A stretch of DNA of 64,000 bases, from positions 13,451,782 through 13,515,781 of the forward strand of contig OY783208.1 of assembly GCA_963678705.1 (NCBI GenBank). The letters run 5' to 3'. A program made the position numbers and the translations under genes. This document shows, one piece after another, positions 23,131-34,790 of this stretch (its first letter is position 1; the number at the start of each line of letters is the position of its first letter). The DNA is from Panorpa germanica (Eukaryota; Arthropoda; Insecta; Mecoptera; Panorpidae). The notes below the pieces were generated by a model, which had not been told where the DNA came from, searched no databases, and worked only from the letters and a program-made list of their open reading frames with translations.

Positions 23131-23630
23131 CTATGTTATTCTGCGCTTTCGTACCGTGTTAAAAAGCAGGATTGTACGTATTTTTAGCACTGCGCTTAGG
23201 TTGAAAATTTTTGAGGTGCACGCAAAGGAATTGAAGATCTTCAATTAATTTTATTATAACAATTCACTTGTTTATTTGATCAAATATAAATCTCAAGTTT
23301 CAATAACAATAACGATGGTTAACACTAAAAATATAACAAAATCAAGTAACACTGTACGGTGGTTGTAATAACTTTTAGGCGGTAATTACTAGTCAGAGAT
23401 GTTAATCGTTTTAAGGTTGAAAGAATTCTGCACTAAAAGGGTACGGATTAAAAAATGTATAAAACGATTATTTCTAACGTAATTGTCAAACAACTGGTTC
23501 TGGTGTTGTACTTGTTACAATAAAGATTGATATAAAATCATTTAATAAAGAAAACACAAAATAATAAAGTAAGGACATCAAAATACTTTACAAATAAGAA
23601 AGACGTAACATAGTTTGTCTGAAGATAAAA
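23131..23630. other. Region between Gypsy and BEL/Pao, possible LTR
   Basis: No coding frame. The minus strand contains a TGTAACAAGTACAACACC string starting near 23519 that would suit an LTR start just beyond the Pao polyprotein. It does not match the LTR at 26038-26663, so I do not call it one. Confidence 0.35.
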
Positions 23631-24070
23631 TTTGTTGAAGTCATTCTTGTCCACGCTCCACCGGTTAATACGCTGAAGGCAAATCAAAATTGTTCAATAG
23701 CAGAGGGGCTAGACGCCTGACGGCTCTGATTACTTCTCCAAACTTGGTTTGCAGAACAGCAACTCTCGTAAGTAAATCGTTTCCTGACAACAGCTTGATG
23801 ACGCGACAATTGCCCATTCTGTCGGGGGTAAATGGTTTTCATGAATCATAACAAATGATCCTACATGAAGTTTCGTATTGGTTATGTTTTCCATTTACTA
23901 CGCTGTTGACAATGGTTTATGTAGTCAAAAGTCCACCTTTTCCAACACTGCTGAACTCGTTCTTGCACATGTGCAAAACATTGCATCTGGTTCAAATTAA
24001 CAGGCATATTGCTGATAATTTGACGACCAATAAGTAAGTGTCCAGGAGTGATTAATAAGGATCATTAGGA

Positions 24071-25034
24071 TCAAGTTATGTCATTAGGATCTGAAGACAT
24101 TGGATAGAGAGGGCGGGAGTTTAATATTGCTTTTATTTCAGTTAAGAATGTGAAAGTATCTCTATAAGATAAATGACCATCTAAAAGTACCTTTTTTAAT
24201 TGACTCTTAGTAGACTTGATATTTGCTTTCCAAGGACCACCAAAATGTGGACACCACAATTGTGGAATCGCGACGGAATTAATTTCCATGTGATTGATAA
24301 TTCAGAAGCAGAGATCGATAATTTAGATGAATTTGACTTATTTGACAAAAACTTAGCAAGTACATTGTTTGTTTCTACAAAATTAGTTACGCTATCAGAA
24401 TATATGGTCGACGGTTTCCCTCGACGCGAAATAAAACGATTTAGTGCTGCAAGAAACATTGATTCGATAATTCAGTTAATAATTCCAGGTGTACTGCTTT
24501 AGTAGCGAAACATATAAATAAACAAATATCTGACTTGATTAAATTGCTACCGCGACCATAACAATTTTTTATCATAACAGGGCCAGCACAATCGACGCCA
24601 GTAATCCTGAAGTGATAATCAAAAACGCTTCTTTCTAAGGGTAAACAACCCATCATTGGCGAAGACATTTTCGGCTTACATTTAAAGCATGTAATGCAAT
24701 TATGAACTACAGATTTAGCTAGTGATATTCTTCTTAGAAGCCAGAACTGGTCTCTAACAGAGAATAATAAAGCTTGTGGACCTGAATGGAACAGTCTTAT
24801 ATGTTCATGTTGCATAAATAATGTTGTAAGTAGGTGCTTAGGGTGCAATTTAATAGGGTGCTTTACATCAAAGGTAAAATTTGAATGCTGTAATCGACCT
24901 CCTACACGTATAATATTATTATCATTTATAAAAACATTAAGAGATAATAATTGACCACTATTGTGCAGTGGTACGTTTCTTTTCAAAGAACTTATTTTAT
25001 TAGAAAAGTGTTCCCTTTGCGACAATCTTAACAA
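24071..25034 (-). pseudogene. BEL/Pao integrase
   Basis: The frame at 24441-25034 carries the zinc-binding start (HIRLFH...CITCFKC), the first catalytic aspartate (GVDCAGP) and the core strand AVHLELL. A second frame, 24196-24459, carries IYSDSVTNF, where the family has SDNGTNF, so the asparagine-glycine is changed but the aspartate remains. A third, 24071-24289, carries FGGPWKANIKS, where families have FGGLWEA. The catalytic glutamate position reads lysine. At least two frameshifts separate the parts. Integrases insert retroelement DNA; this one cannot work. Confidence 0.85.
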
Positions 25035-25059
25035 TGGTCATGAATCAGGACTTATGTAA

Positions 25060-25752
25060 CCAAGAGGGGCCGGTCCACCATAAATTATTGTTTATTAGCA
25101 AACTGGCATGCGTTTCTCGCGAAATAAGATAAGCTGGGTTACACTCTGTGGGCACGTGACGCCATTGATAAAGCTCTGTCATGCTAGATAGTATTTCTGC
25201 GACGCGATTTGCTACAAACACTTTTAGAGTGCTGGGTGATAATTTAGGCCATGAAAGTACTATAGTTGAATCTGACTTGGAATAAACTAAATAGACTTTA
25301 GACGCTCCTTGCTTATTTACACTCTTAAAATGAATGCAAGCACCATAAGCACGTTTGGAAGCATCGCAAAACCCATCTAAAACCCACTATTCTGCTAGAA
25401 TCGACTATAAAAACCATGCGTGGAATAGAAATATTATTAATATCAGGCAAATGTTTTAGTAATAAAAACCAAAGCTCGTGTAAGCTTGAACGAATTTCAT
25501 TGTCCCAATGTAGTTTCAATAACTATAATTCTTCCACCATTTTTTTTAAAGGGAATGATACAGGGTGACAATATTCCTAGAGAATCAAAGATTTTAGACA
25601 CAAAGGATAATATTGAGCGCTTTGTGAATTTATCAGGTTCCGTTATAGGAGTGATGAATAATTTATATTTTTCGAAAATCTCTTCTTTAGACTTTTCTGC
25701 CGGTTCATGTAATTCTTATTGCATCTCTCTAAGTTCTTTTACCTCCATTTTT
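25060..25752 (-). pseudogene. BEL/Pao RNase H and reverse transcriptase end fused to gag start
   Basis: Frames near 25325-25519 encode WDNEIRSSLHELWFLL and ISIPRMVF, typical of the region before Pao RNase H. Further frames down to 25060 carry the RNase H and tether sequence, ending WWTGPSWL (families: LWWNGP). Just upstream, SFVSKIFDSLGILSP marks the end of the reverse transcriptase. It is preceded within about 40 residues by a methionine-led charged segment (MEVKELREMQ) that looks like a gag N-terminus. Confidence 0.75.
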
Positions 25753-26037
25753 GTTGTTGTGTTATATTGTAGATTGTTTTGAAACTACTTTTCTAGAATT
25801 TTGTGGAAATCTCTATAATTTTTGGAAGGTTGTGGAACATTCTGGAAGTTTCTTTGAAGTCAATATTTCTGTTTTTCTCGAACCTTTCTGTTTGAAAAAT
25901 CCTTCTTGCAGCAAATCTTAACTAGAAGTTTCTGTAAGTCTCTTCAAAAACGTTGATTCAGATTTTCTCGGTTTTTTTTTTTCTGGAATTCTCTCTGCAG
26001 CGGTCGTTACTTTAGCTATCCCACTTCTGTCACCAAA

Positions 26038-26663
26038 TGTTACAATTATAACGGCGACGACGTGTGTGCGTATTAGCTAGGCTTCTATGTATGTGCTGTG
26101 GTACGCCTGCTACTATTTTCGTATAATTACCGAGCGAAGTAATTGTTTTTACTATTTAGTCGCGTTGTAACTTATAAATATAGCCACAATTAAAAATAGA
26201 AAGAAGGATTAACACTTTTACCGAATTTATTTATTAACACAACAACAATTACAACTATTTTATAACTATTTGAAATTACTGTTTATTGTTTCACTTGTTT
26301 GTTTTGCTCTGGTTGATCACTTGTAACTGACTGATTGTTGAACTCTGGGCTCCGGCTTCTTTTATACTCAGCCGTGGCGTAGTAGCATACCCCTGCCTTC
26401 GACAACTTTGACATTCGAGAACATTTCTATAAGTAGTTATACCAATACGATATTGACCTTTTGCATATTTATATGACGTTCCATTTGTTTTGAAGTATAA
26501 TTACTAACAGAAAGACCACGCGTATACATAAATATTATATAAGTCCGATATGCAGTTGTTTACGCATTGTTTATCTTTCTAGAACCCAGCACAACGCGTA
26601 TTAGTAATGTCGCATTAAGTAAACAGAGTTTTGCTTATTTCATGTTGTCGATATAATAGTACA
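26038..26663 (-). repeat. Long terminal repeat of the BEL/Pao element
   Basis: The 626-bp segment starts TGTTACAATTATAACGG and ends ATATAATAGTACA on the plus strand, that is TGT...ACA in element orientation. A primer-binding-like sequence adjoins its inner edge. On the minus strand it contains a TATAAAAGAAGCCGGAGC promoter-like string at about 26350-26370. The outer boundary is my best reading; no second LTR is available to confirm it. Confidence 0.65.
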
Positions 26664-27409
26664 GGGATATGCAACCTTTGCTGCTAGATCCGGTTAATAT
26701 TTTATAACTATAATTTTTGTATACTTAGACGCCCGCAAATTCGGAAGAATTGGATTATGTAATTGGGATACATAACGTTGGTTTTTTCAAATGGATTAAT
26801 TAATTAACTTGTTGTACCTGTATTCAGTGGCGTAGCTATGTAAGCAAGGGCCGCATTGCAAAAAAGAAAATCTGGGCCCCCTAACTAAACTGTTTAGGTT
26901 TTTCAAGTCAGATATAAATATATATAAATACTTTAAAGGTACAAAGCTATTAGTTTATCATCGGCTCTTTATCGTGCACTACATGGCACAGCAAAACTAC
27001 TTACTAAATGTATGTGTATGTGTGTCTTGTGTGAGCTTTGGTGATTGCCTAGGTGAAGAGTTTAGGAACGTATATTTGGATTTATAATATTGGTATTAAT
27101 CAATAAAACGAAGAAAATCAAAAGAGGTATGCATGTATGTAAGTAAAACATTTATTGTACATAAAACATTAATAGTATTTGCACCAAATTTGTAACCGAA
27201 ATTGTAAATTTCTGCCACTGTTTTGCGGGAAGGTTAGTGCAGGTGTCAAACTATTTCTCATAAGACTAAATTGGCATTTTCGTCCCGCAAACTGGGGTAA
27301 AAATTTAAACTCTTGGTGCAGATATAATGTGGTGAAAAGACAATTTATATACAGATAAGGCTAATTTATCCCTATAAGTGATCTCTTCCAGTTATTATAT
27401 CACATTTTC

Positions 27410-27759
27410 AAAAAATGATGAAGTCGATGATTCGTCTGCTATTACCTGTGCCATGCAGATATCCTCGTCGTTGATGTGATCAATGACATCGTCATCGGTA
27501 GCGGAGTCTTTGACTGCAATAATTACCAAATCTTTTTCAGCAGGTTTCTCAACCAGCACTGCAGTCACATTACATTCTACATTTGGTCACATTATTTGAG
27601 TCACTATCAACATAAATATTTGCACCAAAACTACTTGTAAAAGGCTGACTAAAAAATTATTCTATTTTGGGTAATTTTTGTTTCCTATTTTCTCTTTACT
27701 GACGTTGTTTGCGCTTAAAAGCACCGCTTCAAGCTTCAAGTTTCTTTTTTTTTATCCAT
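27410..27759 (-). pseudogene. hAT (ZMYM1/TTF-type) transposase N-terminus, degraded
   Basis: From an ATG at 27757-27759 the frame reads MDKKKR, then in a shifted frame SGAFKRKQRQ. This basic opening (MDK...SGA-KRK) is typical of TTF-type zinc-finger hAT transposases. A further open stretch at about 27575-27410 is acidic (ATDDDVIDHINDEDICMAQ), like the linker that precedes the zinc finger in that family. The zinc finger and catalytic domains are absent. Confidence 0.5.
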
Positions 27760-27907
27760 AATTTGAAATCTCTAGTTTATGCCAAATTATTATTGTCAAA
27801 AATAATTAGGACTTACTAATTGCAAATCATAAGTCGATATAAGAACTGTTTATGATACAAAGAACTGTATATCTCAATGACTGTTATATAATGAATGTCG
27901 TCTCGCA

Positions 27908-28400
27908 GTGCCTTGGACCAGCATGGACAAGTGTCTAAATCTATTACGTTTCTTTGGAGCGGGCTACTTCAGCAGAGTAGACGAATGTGCATTCCAGAGT
28001 TGTTTATATTAAGATTAGACTGAAACAAGTCTTAGAATGCAATATCGTTAACATTATGTTACAGGGAACAAGATAAATAATGTAATGGTACGGTACCCCG
28101 ACAAACAGTTTATATCGATTAAGGTCTAAACACAGTGAGACAGTCCTTCAGCGCACCGTACTATGTTTTTATTTATGTCACTCCTTCTATCTTATCGAGA
28201 TTTATTATGATGTTTTGATAGTAGACCAAAGGAAATATACATCTGCCTTTTTCTGTATATTGTTAGCAATATTACGTTTAAGGATTCTAAGTACAATCCT
28301 ACAGCTACTTTTGTTTCAGCTTAATCTCAACATAAACAACTTTAGAATGCGCACCTCTGCTTGAGAGAATTACGTAATAGAGTCAGACCCTTGCCTGGTC
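27908..28400. repeat. Fold-back repeat nested in the hAT element
   Basis: The left arm (about 27908-28030) contains GACCAGCATGGACAAG and GAGTTGTTTATATTAAGATT. The right arm (about 28305-28400) contains the complements of both, in reverse order (AATCTCAACATAAACAAC, then TGCCTGGTCCATGC). Arms of about 100 bp flank about 275 bp. This could be a separate MITE inserted in the transposon. Confidence 0.65.
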
Positions 28401-28879
28401 CATGCTTTCCCCTTCCCTTATGTTCAGCAATAAATTTGTACACGAGTGAGTATGAAATACACTCTCAATAAAAAAAATTCATTCCTATTTAGAATTTTTG
28501 TTATTGTTTATGTTTTTGTTATAAAAGTTTTGTAAGCATTGTCGGGAATAACTATTTACTAAAAGTATGACTTCACTGTGAAACCGTTAAAATATAAATA
28601 TAAGTTATAAAAGTCCGAGAGCCCCCTGAGCTTGTGGGCCCCGGTGCACTGCACCGACTCGCTTATACCTAGCTACGCCAGTGCGTGTATTGTGCCGTTT
28701 ATATATTTTTATCAAAATGACACTTTATTATTAAAATATAATCTTGATTGGGTTTCTGTTATAGGCGCACCTGGTAAAATTCCACAGCCCAGAGTCACCA
28801 GGTATTGGAAAAAGGCATTGTTACACTTCTCATAAAGCAATGAAAAAAGATCACAAATCATTGCATGAAATTAAAAATA

Positions 28880-30110
28880 CAAAAATATTGCAAAAATGAG
28901 ATTAAAAAACCAAAACAACACCAGCTATTATTCAGAGCTAAGAGAAGTAGTAATTGAAAAGCGGAAAGCATGGTAATAATGGTAATATAGCCGCTCGCAA
29001 ACGACAAGACGATTCTGAACCGATTGAGTAAAAAGCTTAAATAAGAGATCTGAGAAGGTAAAAATTTAGCTATTAGTGCACATCTATAGGAACTCTCGGC
29101 AGGCAAAGATACCAATTCATCAACAGTAGCAACAGACCGGTGACGCAAGCACCACCTGTTAGGGCAAATTTTAATGAGTGAGCTAACAGTATTAGTGGAA
29201 AAACAAAATTATTTTCACAGCACCTGCAGGAAACCCATTGCTAGATAATCAGCCGATCAATACATTAATGTACAAAAGAGGAACGATAATGTCGAATCGA
29301 TTGAGTTACGCTATCAGAACTCAAAAGGGAAGTTAAATGTATCTAAGAAACAAAAAAAGCACCTAAGTACGACCTCATTACCGGGAAAGGATTTTAAGAA
29401 TTACCTAACGAAAGGCTTTCAAAACTGGTGCATATCATAAACGCTTCTCTTCGACTGAAATATGTTTTCAAGCCTTGAAAAATCACTGAAGTAATCCTAA
29501 TACTGAAACCGGGTAAGGATCCAAATGACAAAAAGTTTCACCAGCCTATATTACTGCTGCTTATAATATCCATGTTCTTTGAAAGATTATTGCTTAAACG
29601 CCTGAAGTTGATAATAAAAGAGAGACCTAATACCACACAACCAATTTGAATTAAACTATCGACTAGGTGCAAAGAATAGTTGACATAATAACCATAATAG
29701 TTGATGATACATTAGAAAAAAAAAATATGTTTGAGAGTTCTTTTGTATCTCAAGCGTTTGATAAAGAATGGATAAAGGGACTGAAATTTAAATTGCAACG
29801 AGATCTCCCAAAACAATTCTGTGAAATGCTAAAATCCTATCTGACAGACAGAATCTTCAGTGTTAAGTGTGGCAATAAATACCTCGACTTTAAAAATATC
29901 TGTACAGGTGTACTGCAATGCAGAGTGCTTGGCCCAACACTTTACATAAGAGATATACGTTAAGAAGGAAACAACAATGGTCACCTTTGCGGATGATAAT
30001 TCTGTCTTGGCCATTAAAAAGACTATAAATGAAGTCACAATAAAATTTCAAAAAGCAGTAGACAAGGTCAGCTCTTGGATAAAAGTGTGGAAACTTAAAC
30101 TCAATGAGTT
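28880..30110 (+). pseudogene. Jockey-type LINE ORF2 (linker and reverse transcriptase)
   Basis: Translation with several stops and frameshifts follows the jockey order. A pre-RT region (28880-29400) comes first. Then IINASLRLKYVFKP, ILKPGKDPNDKKF and FFERLLLKRLKLIIKE (29440-29620), VSQAFDKEWIKGLKFKL and LKSYLTDRIFSVKCGNKY (29740-29900), GVLQCRVLGPTLY (canonical GVPQGSVLGP) and FADDNSVLAIKK (29989-30020). The aspartate before the VSQAF box reads phenylalanine, while FADD is intact. It is an inactive copy of target-primed retrotransposon machinery. Confidence 0.85.
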
Positions 30111-30119
30111 TTAATGACT

Positions 30120-30770
30120 AAGTTCTTAGTCTACTGTAATACACAATATATTCTAAAGACATTTCTAAATTAAAAGACGACCATTCATTTATTTTACAAT
30201 TTGCAGATGATATTGTTTTATATAGTATTGGCCCATCCATAGAATGCATAAGGAAGAGAATTAATAAGAAATTATGCAAATTAAGAGACATACTAGACGC
30301 AATTGAATTAGAAATCTCTGTAGAAAAATCTTAAGCTGTCACTTTCACTAGATACAAAATTATTTCAAGTCCGAGGATAATATATAATGACAAAAATTAT
30401 TATTATATCAAATAGAGCAAAATTTTAAGGAATTCGGTTTGACTGTAAATCTACTAAGAGCTTTAAAATTATTAAAATTATACCTAAATGCAATAGTAAA
30501 TGGGCAGCTCATCCTTCTCCTTGACTGCAAATTTATCAAGCTGTTATAGGTTCACATTTAGAATATTCAAGTATATTAATTAGTACAGCTTTCAAATCAA
30601 GATTATTAAAATTGGAAAGAATACAATACAGAAGTTTAAGAATCGCTTTAGGTTGCATGACTTTAACTTCAACACATATACTTCAAGCTGAATCCAATAC
30701 AGCTCCATTGCAATTTAGAAACCAACTCCTTAGTGATAAATTTTATGTTAAATGTAAATCAGTATAGAAT
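30120..30770 (+). pseudogene. Second LINE ORF2 fragment (RT palm to C-terminus)
   Basis: Immediately behind the jockey piece, another family starts at the palm: SFILQFADDIVLYSIG (30190-30240) and IRKRINKKLCKLRDIL, a stop, then the C-terminal thumb region SHLEYSSILISTAFKSRLL and LERIQYRSLRIALGCM. Two FADD boxes in the same strand about 200 bp apart show that these are two different insertions, the second truncated at its 5' end. Confidence 0.8.
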
Positions 30771-30839
30771 TCCAAATTGTTGATAACATTAAGCTATTAC
30801 CTACTTTTATTCAAATCAGCTTACTAGCCCTAAAAGAAT

Positions 30840-31620
30840 AAACCTATTTAAATAATTAGTTACATGAAATTAAAATATCTAAATATACAAAGAAATCTCC
30901 TATATAGACTATTTCAAATTGTTGTTAAAATGATCCTAGTCAGTCATGCTGTTGATAAGTGTGCATTTTTTTGGTTTCGTTTTAATCACACTGAGTGATT
31001 ATAACAAGCGTATGATCCGAGGACATCTCGCAGCAATGTTCACATTTAGTGTAATTTTCAGAGATTCCTTTTGGTAAGCAGAAGTCAATGAGATCAGACT
31101 ATTGTTGGATAATTGGACGGGTGTCCTGAGGATGCGACCTTCAATCACAGTTTTTCGGTAGCTATTAATAATTCTCTTCCCTTGGAGAGTGTTATACGCG
31201 AGCCCCAGTGTGTGTGTTTAGTGTTGTAGTCGCCTCCGGCAATGAATTTATTTCCGAAAGAATTAAAAAAGTTTATATAAGAATCTCTTTTAAATTGCGT
31301 TTTAGTGAGCTATATACGGCCAAAATTATAAAAGGGACCACTCCAGTCCTCGACCATCACTTTGGTAGCTTGGAAATGTTTTTCGTGATGTGGAGTAGCT
31401 TGATAGTGCCTCATTTTTTCTTTGATCAGCATAGCCGTTCCTTCATGCGCTTTGCCATCAGGGTGGTTTGTGAAGTAGGTTCTATATCTTGTCATTTTGA
31501 TGTAACTTTTATCTGTGAAATGCGTTGCAGGTAATAGCATTACGTCTATATTTTAGGTATTGAGGAATATCTTCAATTCCTCAATATGGTGTGACAGCCC
31601 GTTGGCATCCCATAAGGCTA
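30840..31620 (-). pseudogene. Jockey-like LINE ORF2 start (endonuclease)
   Basis: Minus-strand frames contain the apurinic-type endonuclease region: MLLPATHFTDKSYIKM (31540), GTAMLIKEKMRHYQ, then in broken frames the SDLIDFCLPKGISENYTKC and CEMSSDHTLVIIT motifs near 31070-30980. The SDH motif of the endonuclease is present. The copy stops before the reverse transcriptase. It follows ORF1 (31624-32290) in the normal order. Confidence 0.8.
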
Positions 31621-31623
31621 ATT

Positions 31624-32870
31624 TTAATAAGTTGAATTTTGAAGAAGTTTTGTTAGGAGTTCAGCCATCATATTAGTGATGGTTGTCATATTAGTCATCA
31701 TTATCTGGAGCACCTTCTTAAAGTCTGTAATAATACTTCTGGACTGGTTGGGACTAAGAGAGTTTGGATTGAGGTTTTGTTCTTGAATTATAATTTCATT
31801 TGGTTGAGAGGAGTGACTACCCACTTCGGTTTTATTGCTTCCACTGACTAGTTCAGCGGAATACGTAGGGGATGTGTTGTTGTTACTGAAGCGATAAACC
31901 GAGACTTTTTTTGTTCTAATGCTGGGAAACCTAACTTTCTGTAGCTCTTTGTAGACACTACACCCTCTATAATTTGCCGGTTGATTTCCGTTGCAGTGTA
32001 CACATTGTACTTCTTTGGAGCGTGTTTTTCTCGAGCACTGATCCGTGGCATGCTCGCCTGCACACTTGACACATCTAGGTCTCCTGTAACAAAAAGCTCG
32101 TGAGAGACCATATTTCTGGCATGTAACACACTGTAGAAATTTATCTTTTGAGTCTGGGTGCTTTGAAGTTTATTTGGCAGTGAAGTTTGCCTTTTTATTA
32201 TATATTTGTATATCAGGGATTGGTTTAAGGTCGATAAAAAAGAATGGCCAGCGTTTTTTGTCTGTCCTATCCTTAATATTCCAGACATTGACTACTTAGT
32301 GTCCCAGTTTCTCGACTTTCATTATCGAGAGCAGAAAAATTATTTTCCGTTTGTACTGAAGCACTCAGCCAGTATCTACTGAGCTTCGCTTGCTTTAAGT
32401 TTCTTAATGGCATCTCTGGGCTATTACGTGCCCTATACTACTGGTTACATTCGTCTAACTATTGTCATCAACTTTTTAAAAATTAGTTCTAACTTTCTTT
32501 CTTTTACTATTTGGGTAATGTGTGGTATTACTAGATTCACCAACTTTTGTCATGCCAATGCTACTAATTCACAGTTTTCTGTTACCAGAAAAGTCAAAAG
32601 AACATTTTGTTTTTATTTTCCATTTTCTTATTCAGTGTTGTTTTGGTATTGAGTTTTTCTAAAGCAAACAATGGTTGACCTCTTCCAGAATCCATGAAGC
32701 CGTCCTTCAAAGAGGGTGAGTTATCCAGGTTTAATCCTATTTAGCCACTTGCGGTAATTTTATTTGTTTTTGTATAGTTCATTGCTTGAAGCTTCGTTCA
32801 TTTTGGTCGCTACCTGAGAAAGCACCCGATGGGGGATCAACAAACCCCACACTATTTCACCAGAACTCGT
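31624..32870 (-). pseudogene. Jockey-like LINE ORF1 (nucleic-acid-binding protein)
   Basis: The minus strand encodes, in alternating frames, the jockey ORF1 order. A 5' PPSGAFSGSDQNERSFKQ segment lies near 32830. Then come FFIDLKPIPD (near 32230), zinc knuckles (CVTCQKYGLSRAFC, CVKCAGEHATDQC, CVHCNGNQPANYRGC at about 32120-31970) and a Ser/Asn-rich C-terminus ending at 31624. Three CCHC knuckles are characteristic. They bind the element RNA in retrotransposition particles. Many stops between 32300 and 32800 show decay. Confidence 0.85.
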
Positions 32871-34078
32871 ATCTTATGTTAATTATTTTATCAATTTTGA
32901 AATATTTTAAAGTATTTTGGCACTATCGTTATCTGGTTTTTTAGTTTTTTTTAAATCTATTGTTCAATAAATTACAAATTACAATAGTAATTTTAAATTA
33001 TTATATTTAAGTATTTAATTGTAGAACGAAAGAAAGACGTCCACACTTATGTGATTCACAATACTCAGTGAATAAACATGAAAGTTAAGAAAAGAGAATT
33101 GGAAATTCTCCACATACAAGATAACTCGGTTTATCGACTAGTACAATAAGTGCACTGCACTCCGAATTAAGATTCTCTATGACATATTAAAAAGGATTCC
33201 ACGAAACAAAACTACAAATAAATAATATAGAATAAATTAAATAATTTGACAAAATAAATAATTTAACAAGCAAAATATATTAAATAAATTATTGAGTGCA
33301 CAATTCAAACTTGCATCCTTGAAACGATATGCAAGGAATAAAATTGAGAACATATTTACCCAGAAGAAAATAATTAAACTACCGCACAAAAATTTAATTT
33401 TAAAGGTGAATATAACAACAAAAATTAAAAACAACGAAAATAGAACCCGAAGTTATTAAAAGAATCCATTAAATTCGTAGGTGCCCTCCTTCACATAAAT
33501 TCCAGTATAAAATATAAGATCCAGTATCAAATAAGAACTAAAGACACATAACAGGAACTCTTCAAATCACAACTTCATAGAAAAATAAACAAATATACGC
33601 AGATACAGGAACAATATTGACGAAAATACTCTGGAGCTCGAAACGAAATTTTACCACTGTCGAGTAATAAACCGGTTTGAAGTTAGTTTTTCTCACATAC
33701 GAAAAACGATGTCTCGTAGAATTGTTATTATTAATTTAATAATATTTTCGACTTCAATTTTAAACTTCTTGCTTGATAAAAGTTGTATTACGCGGAAATG
33801 ATATAATATCATTTGATTTATGATAACAATTTAAAATAAATAGTAAGACTGTGAGAAAAACATAAAAACAAAACTCTTGGAACATATAGGTTACTGACGA
33901 GTACCATATAGATTTTTTTTTTTTAGAATACATCTTCTTGAAGTACAAAAATTAATTTAACATAAATAACTGCAATTTCTTCAGTTCGTCATGAATCATA
34001 AATAAATATACTGGAAACATAATATCACTTTTTTGACGACCCTCGAAGTATACTAAGCCGCAGACAGCGCAAACTTCA
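32871..34078. other. Intergenic, nothing recognised
   Basis: AT-rich sequence with scattered short frames on the minus strand (for example 33237-33434 and 33760-33948) of hydrophobic, low-complexity composition. I see no domain, repeat end or exon signal. Confidence 0.4.
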
Positions 34079-34790
34079 ATGAACACTATACGTCAGACTC
34101 CTGTGGCAAACCTCTTTATAAAAGTTTTTAGCCGAAAGCTTTTAAGGTTTTCAACACCTTTTGGCCCGGATAGCCGGAAGCTTTCAGAGACATCTTTGAT
34201 TTTGGACCCATACGTTCGAAAGCTTTTAGAGCCATCACCGCCATTAGACCCGGATGACCGGAAGCTTTTAGGGTCATCACTGCCATTGGACTTTCATTTC
34301 ATTTTTAACATAATTTTTTTTAATTCTAGAAAGATGTGTCTTCGTAGTACTGTTTGACGAATTACAGGCTTTCAAAAGTACAGACACTGGTGATGTTAAA
34401 CGAATAATTCTCATAGTTTCAAACCATCTGTATACGATCTGGCTAGCAATCTGATTCGCAGCGTTAGAAAAAATATTTAATTTGAGTACAACTGTATCTC
34501 CCACAATAAAGGATACCGGCGAATGATTCCTGTTGTACAACTTTTTCCTGCTTTCTTTAGCTGCAGATCCACATTTCTGTAGAACTTGGCGTCTAGTGGT
34601 AGATCCGTGTCTCGAAGGAAATCGTTAGTTTCCCATAAGTTGTATAGCGGACTGGGTAGTTCCCGTCACAGAAATAGTTTTTGCGGTATTGAAAACAAAA
34701 GCGATCTAAATAATTTCTGTTTTTGGTGCGAGCCTCCAAAGACCGGTAGCATTAGCTATACTTCTGCTATATGACTAATCCAGCTCTTGT
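34079..34790 (-). pseudogene. Ty3/Gypsy integrase C-terminus with 14-residue tandem repeats
   Basis: Minus-strand frames give the end of a Gypsy integrase. About 34700-34540 holds TISVTGTTQSAIQLMG and RFPSRHGSTTRR. Then 34540-34277 holds the GPY/F-type module (NRNHSPVSFIVGDTVVLK, ...SPVSVLLKACNS, KTHLSRIKKNY). Beyond it, 34138-34290 is a four-copy repeat of exactly 42 bp (GGAAGCTTT spacing), giving 14-residue units in an open minus frame (SFRSSGSNGGDGSK). The repeat may be a polyprotein tail. The rest of the element is not here. Confidence 0.75.
34138..34305. repeat. 42-bp tandem repeat, four copies
   Basis: The AAGCTTT core recurs with its AGC at 34137, 34179, 34221 and 34263, a constant 42-bp step. 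Units diverge by up to a third but stay in phase, so every frame keeps a 14-residue period. Confidence 0.8.

Larger units (their letters stand above)
23631..26663 (-). mobile_element. BEL/Pao retroelement, internally deleted
   Basis: Minus-strand order from the right: a 5' LTR (26038-26663), a primer-site-like TTTGGTGACAGAAGTGGGA, a leader (25800-26037), a putative gag start (ATG near 25752), then directly the C-terminal reverse transcriptase (about 25640-25550), RNase H (25520-25060), integrase (25034-24071) and the Pao C-terminal domain to about 23640. Most of gag, the protease and most of the reverse transcriptase are missing, so one large deletion joins gag to the polymerase end. No matching 3' LTR is visible. 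Confidence 0.8.
26825..28683. mobile_element. hAT-like DNA transposon, non-autonomous
   Basis: The ends read CAGTGGCGTAGCTA (26825) and TAGCTACGCCAGTG (28683). They are imperfect inverted repeats of about 14 bp, followed inside by GGGCCCC-containing blocks at both ends. The flanking octamers CCTGTATT and CGTGTATT agree at 7 of 8 positions, the 8-bp duplication expected of hAT. Minus-strand remnants of a transposase N-terminus lie at 27410-27759. The rest is non-coding and includes a nested inverted repeat. Confidence 0.8.

Noticed and set aside
28858..29148. 96-codon minus-strand hydrophobic frame
   Set aside because: It overlaps the plus-strand jockey ORF2 and has no homology I recognise.
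31208..31534. 108-codon plus-strand frame
   Set aside because: It is the complement of the jockey endonuclease coding strand.
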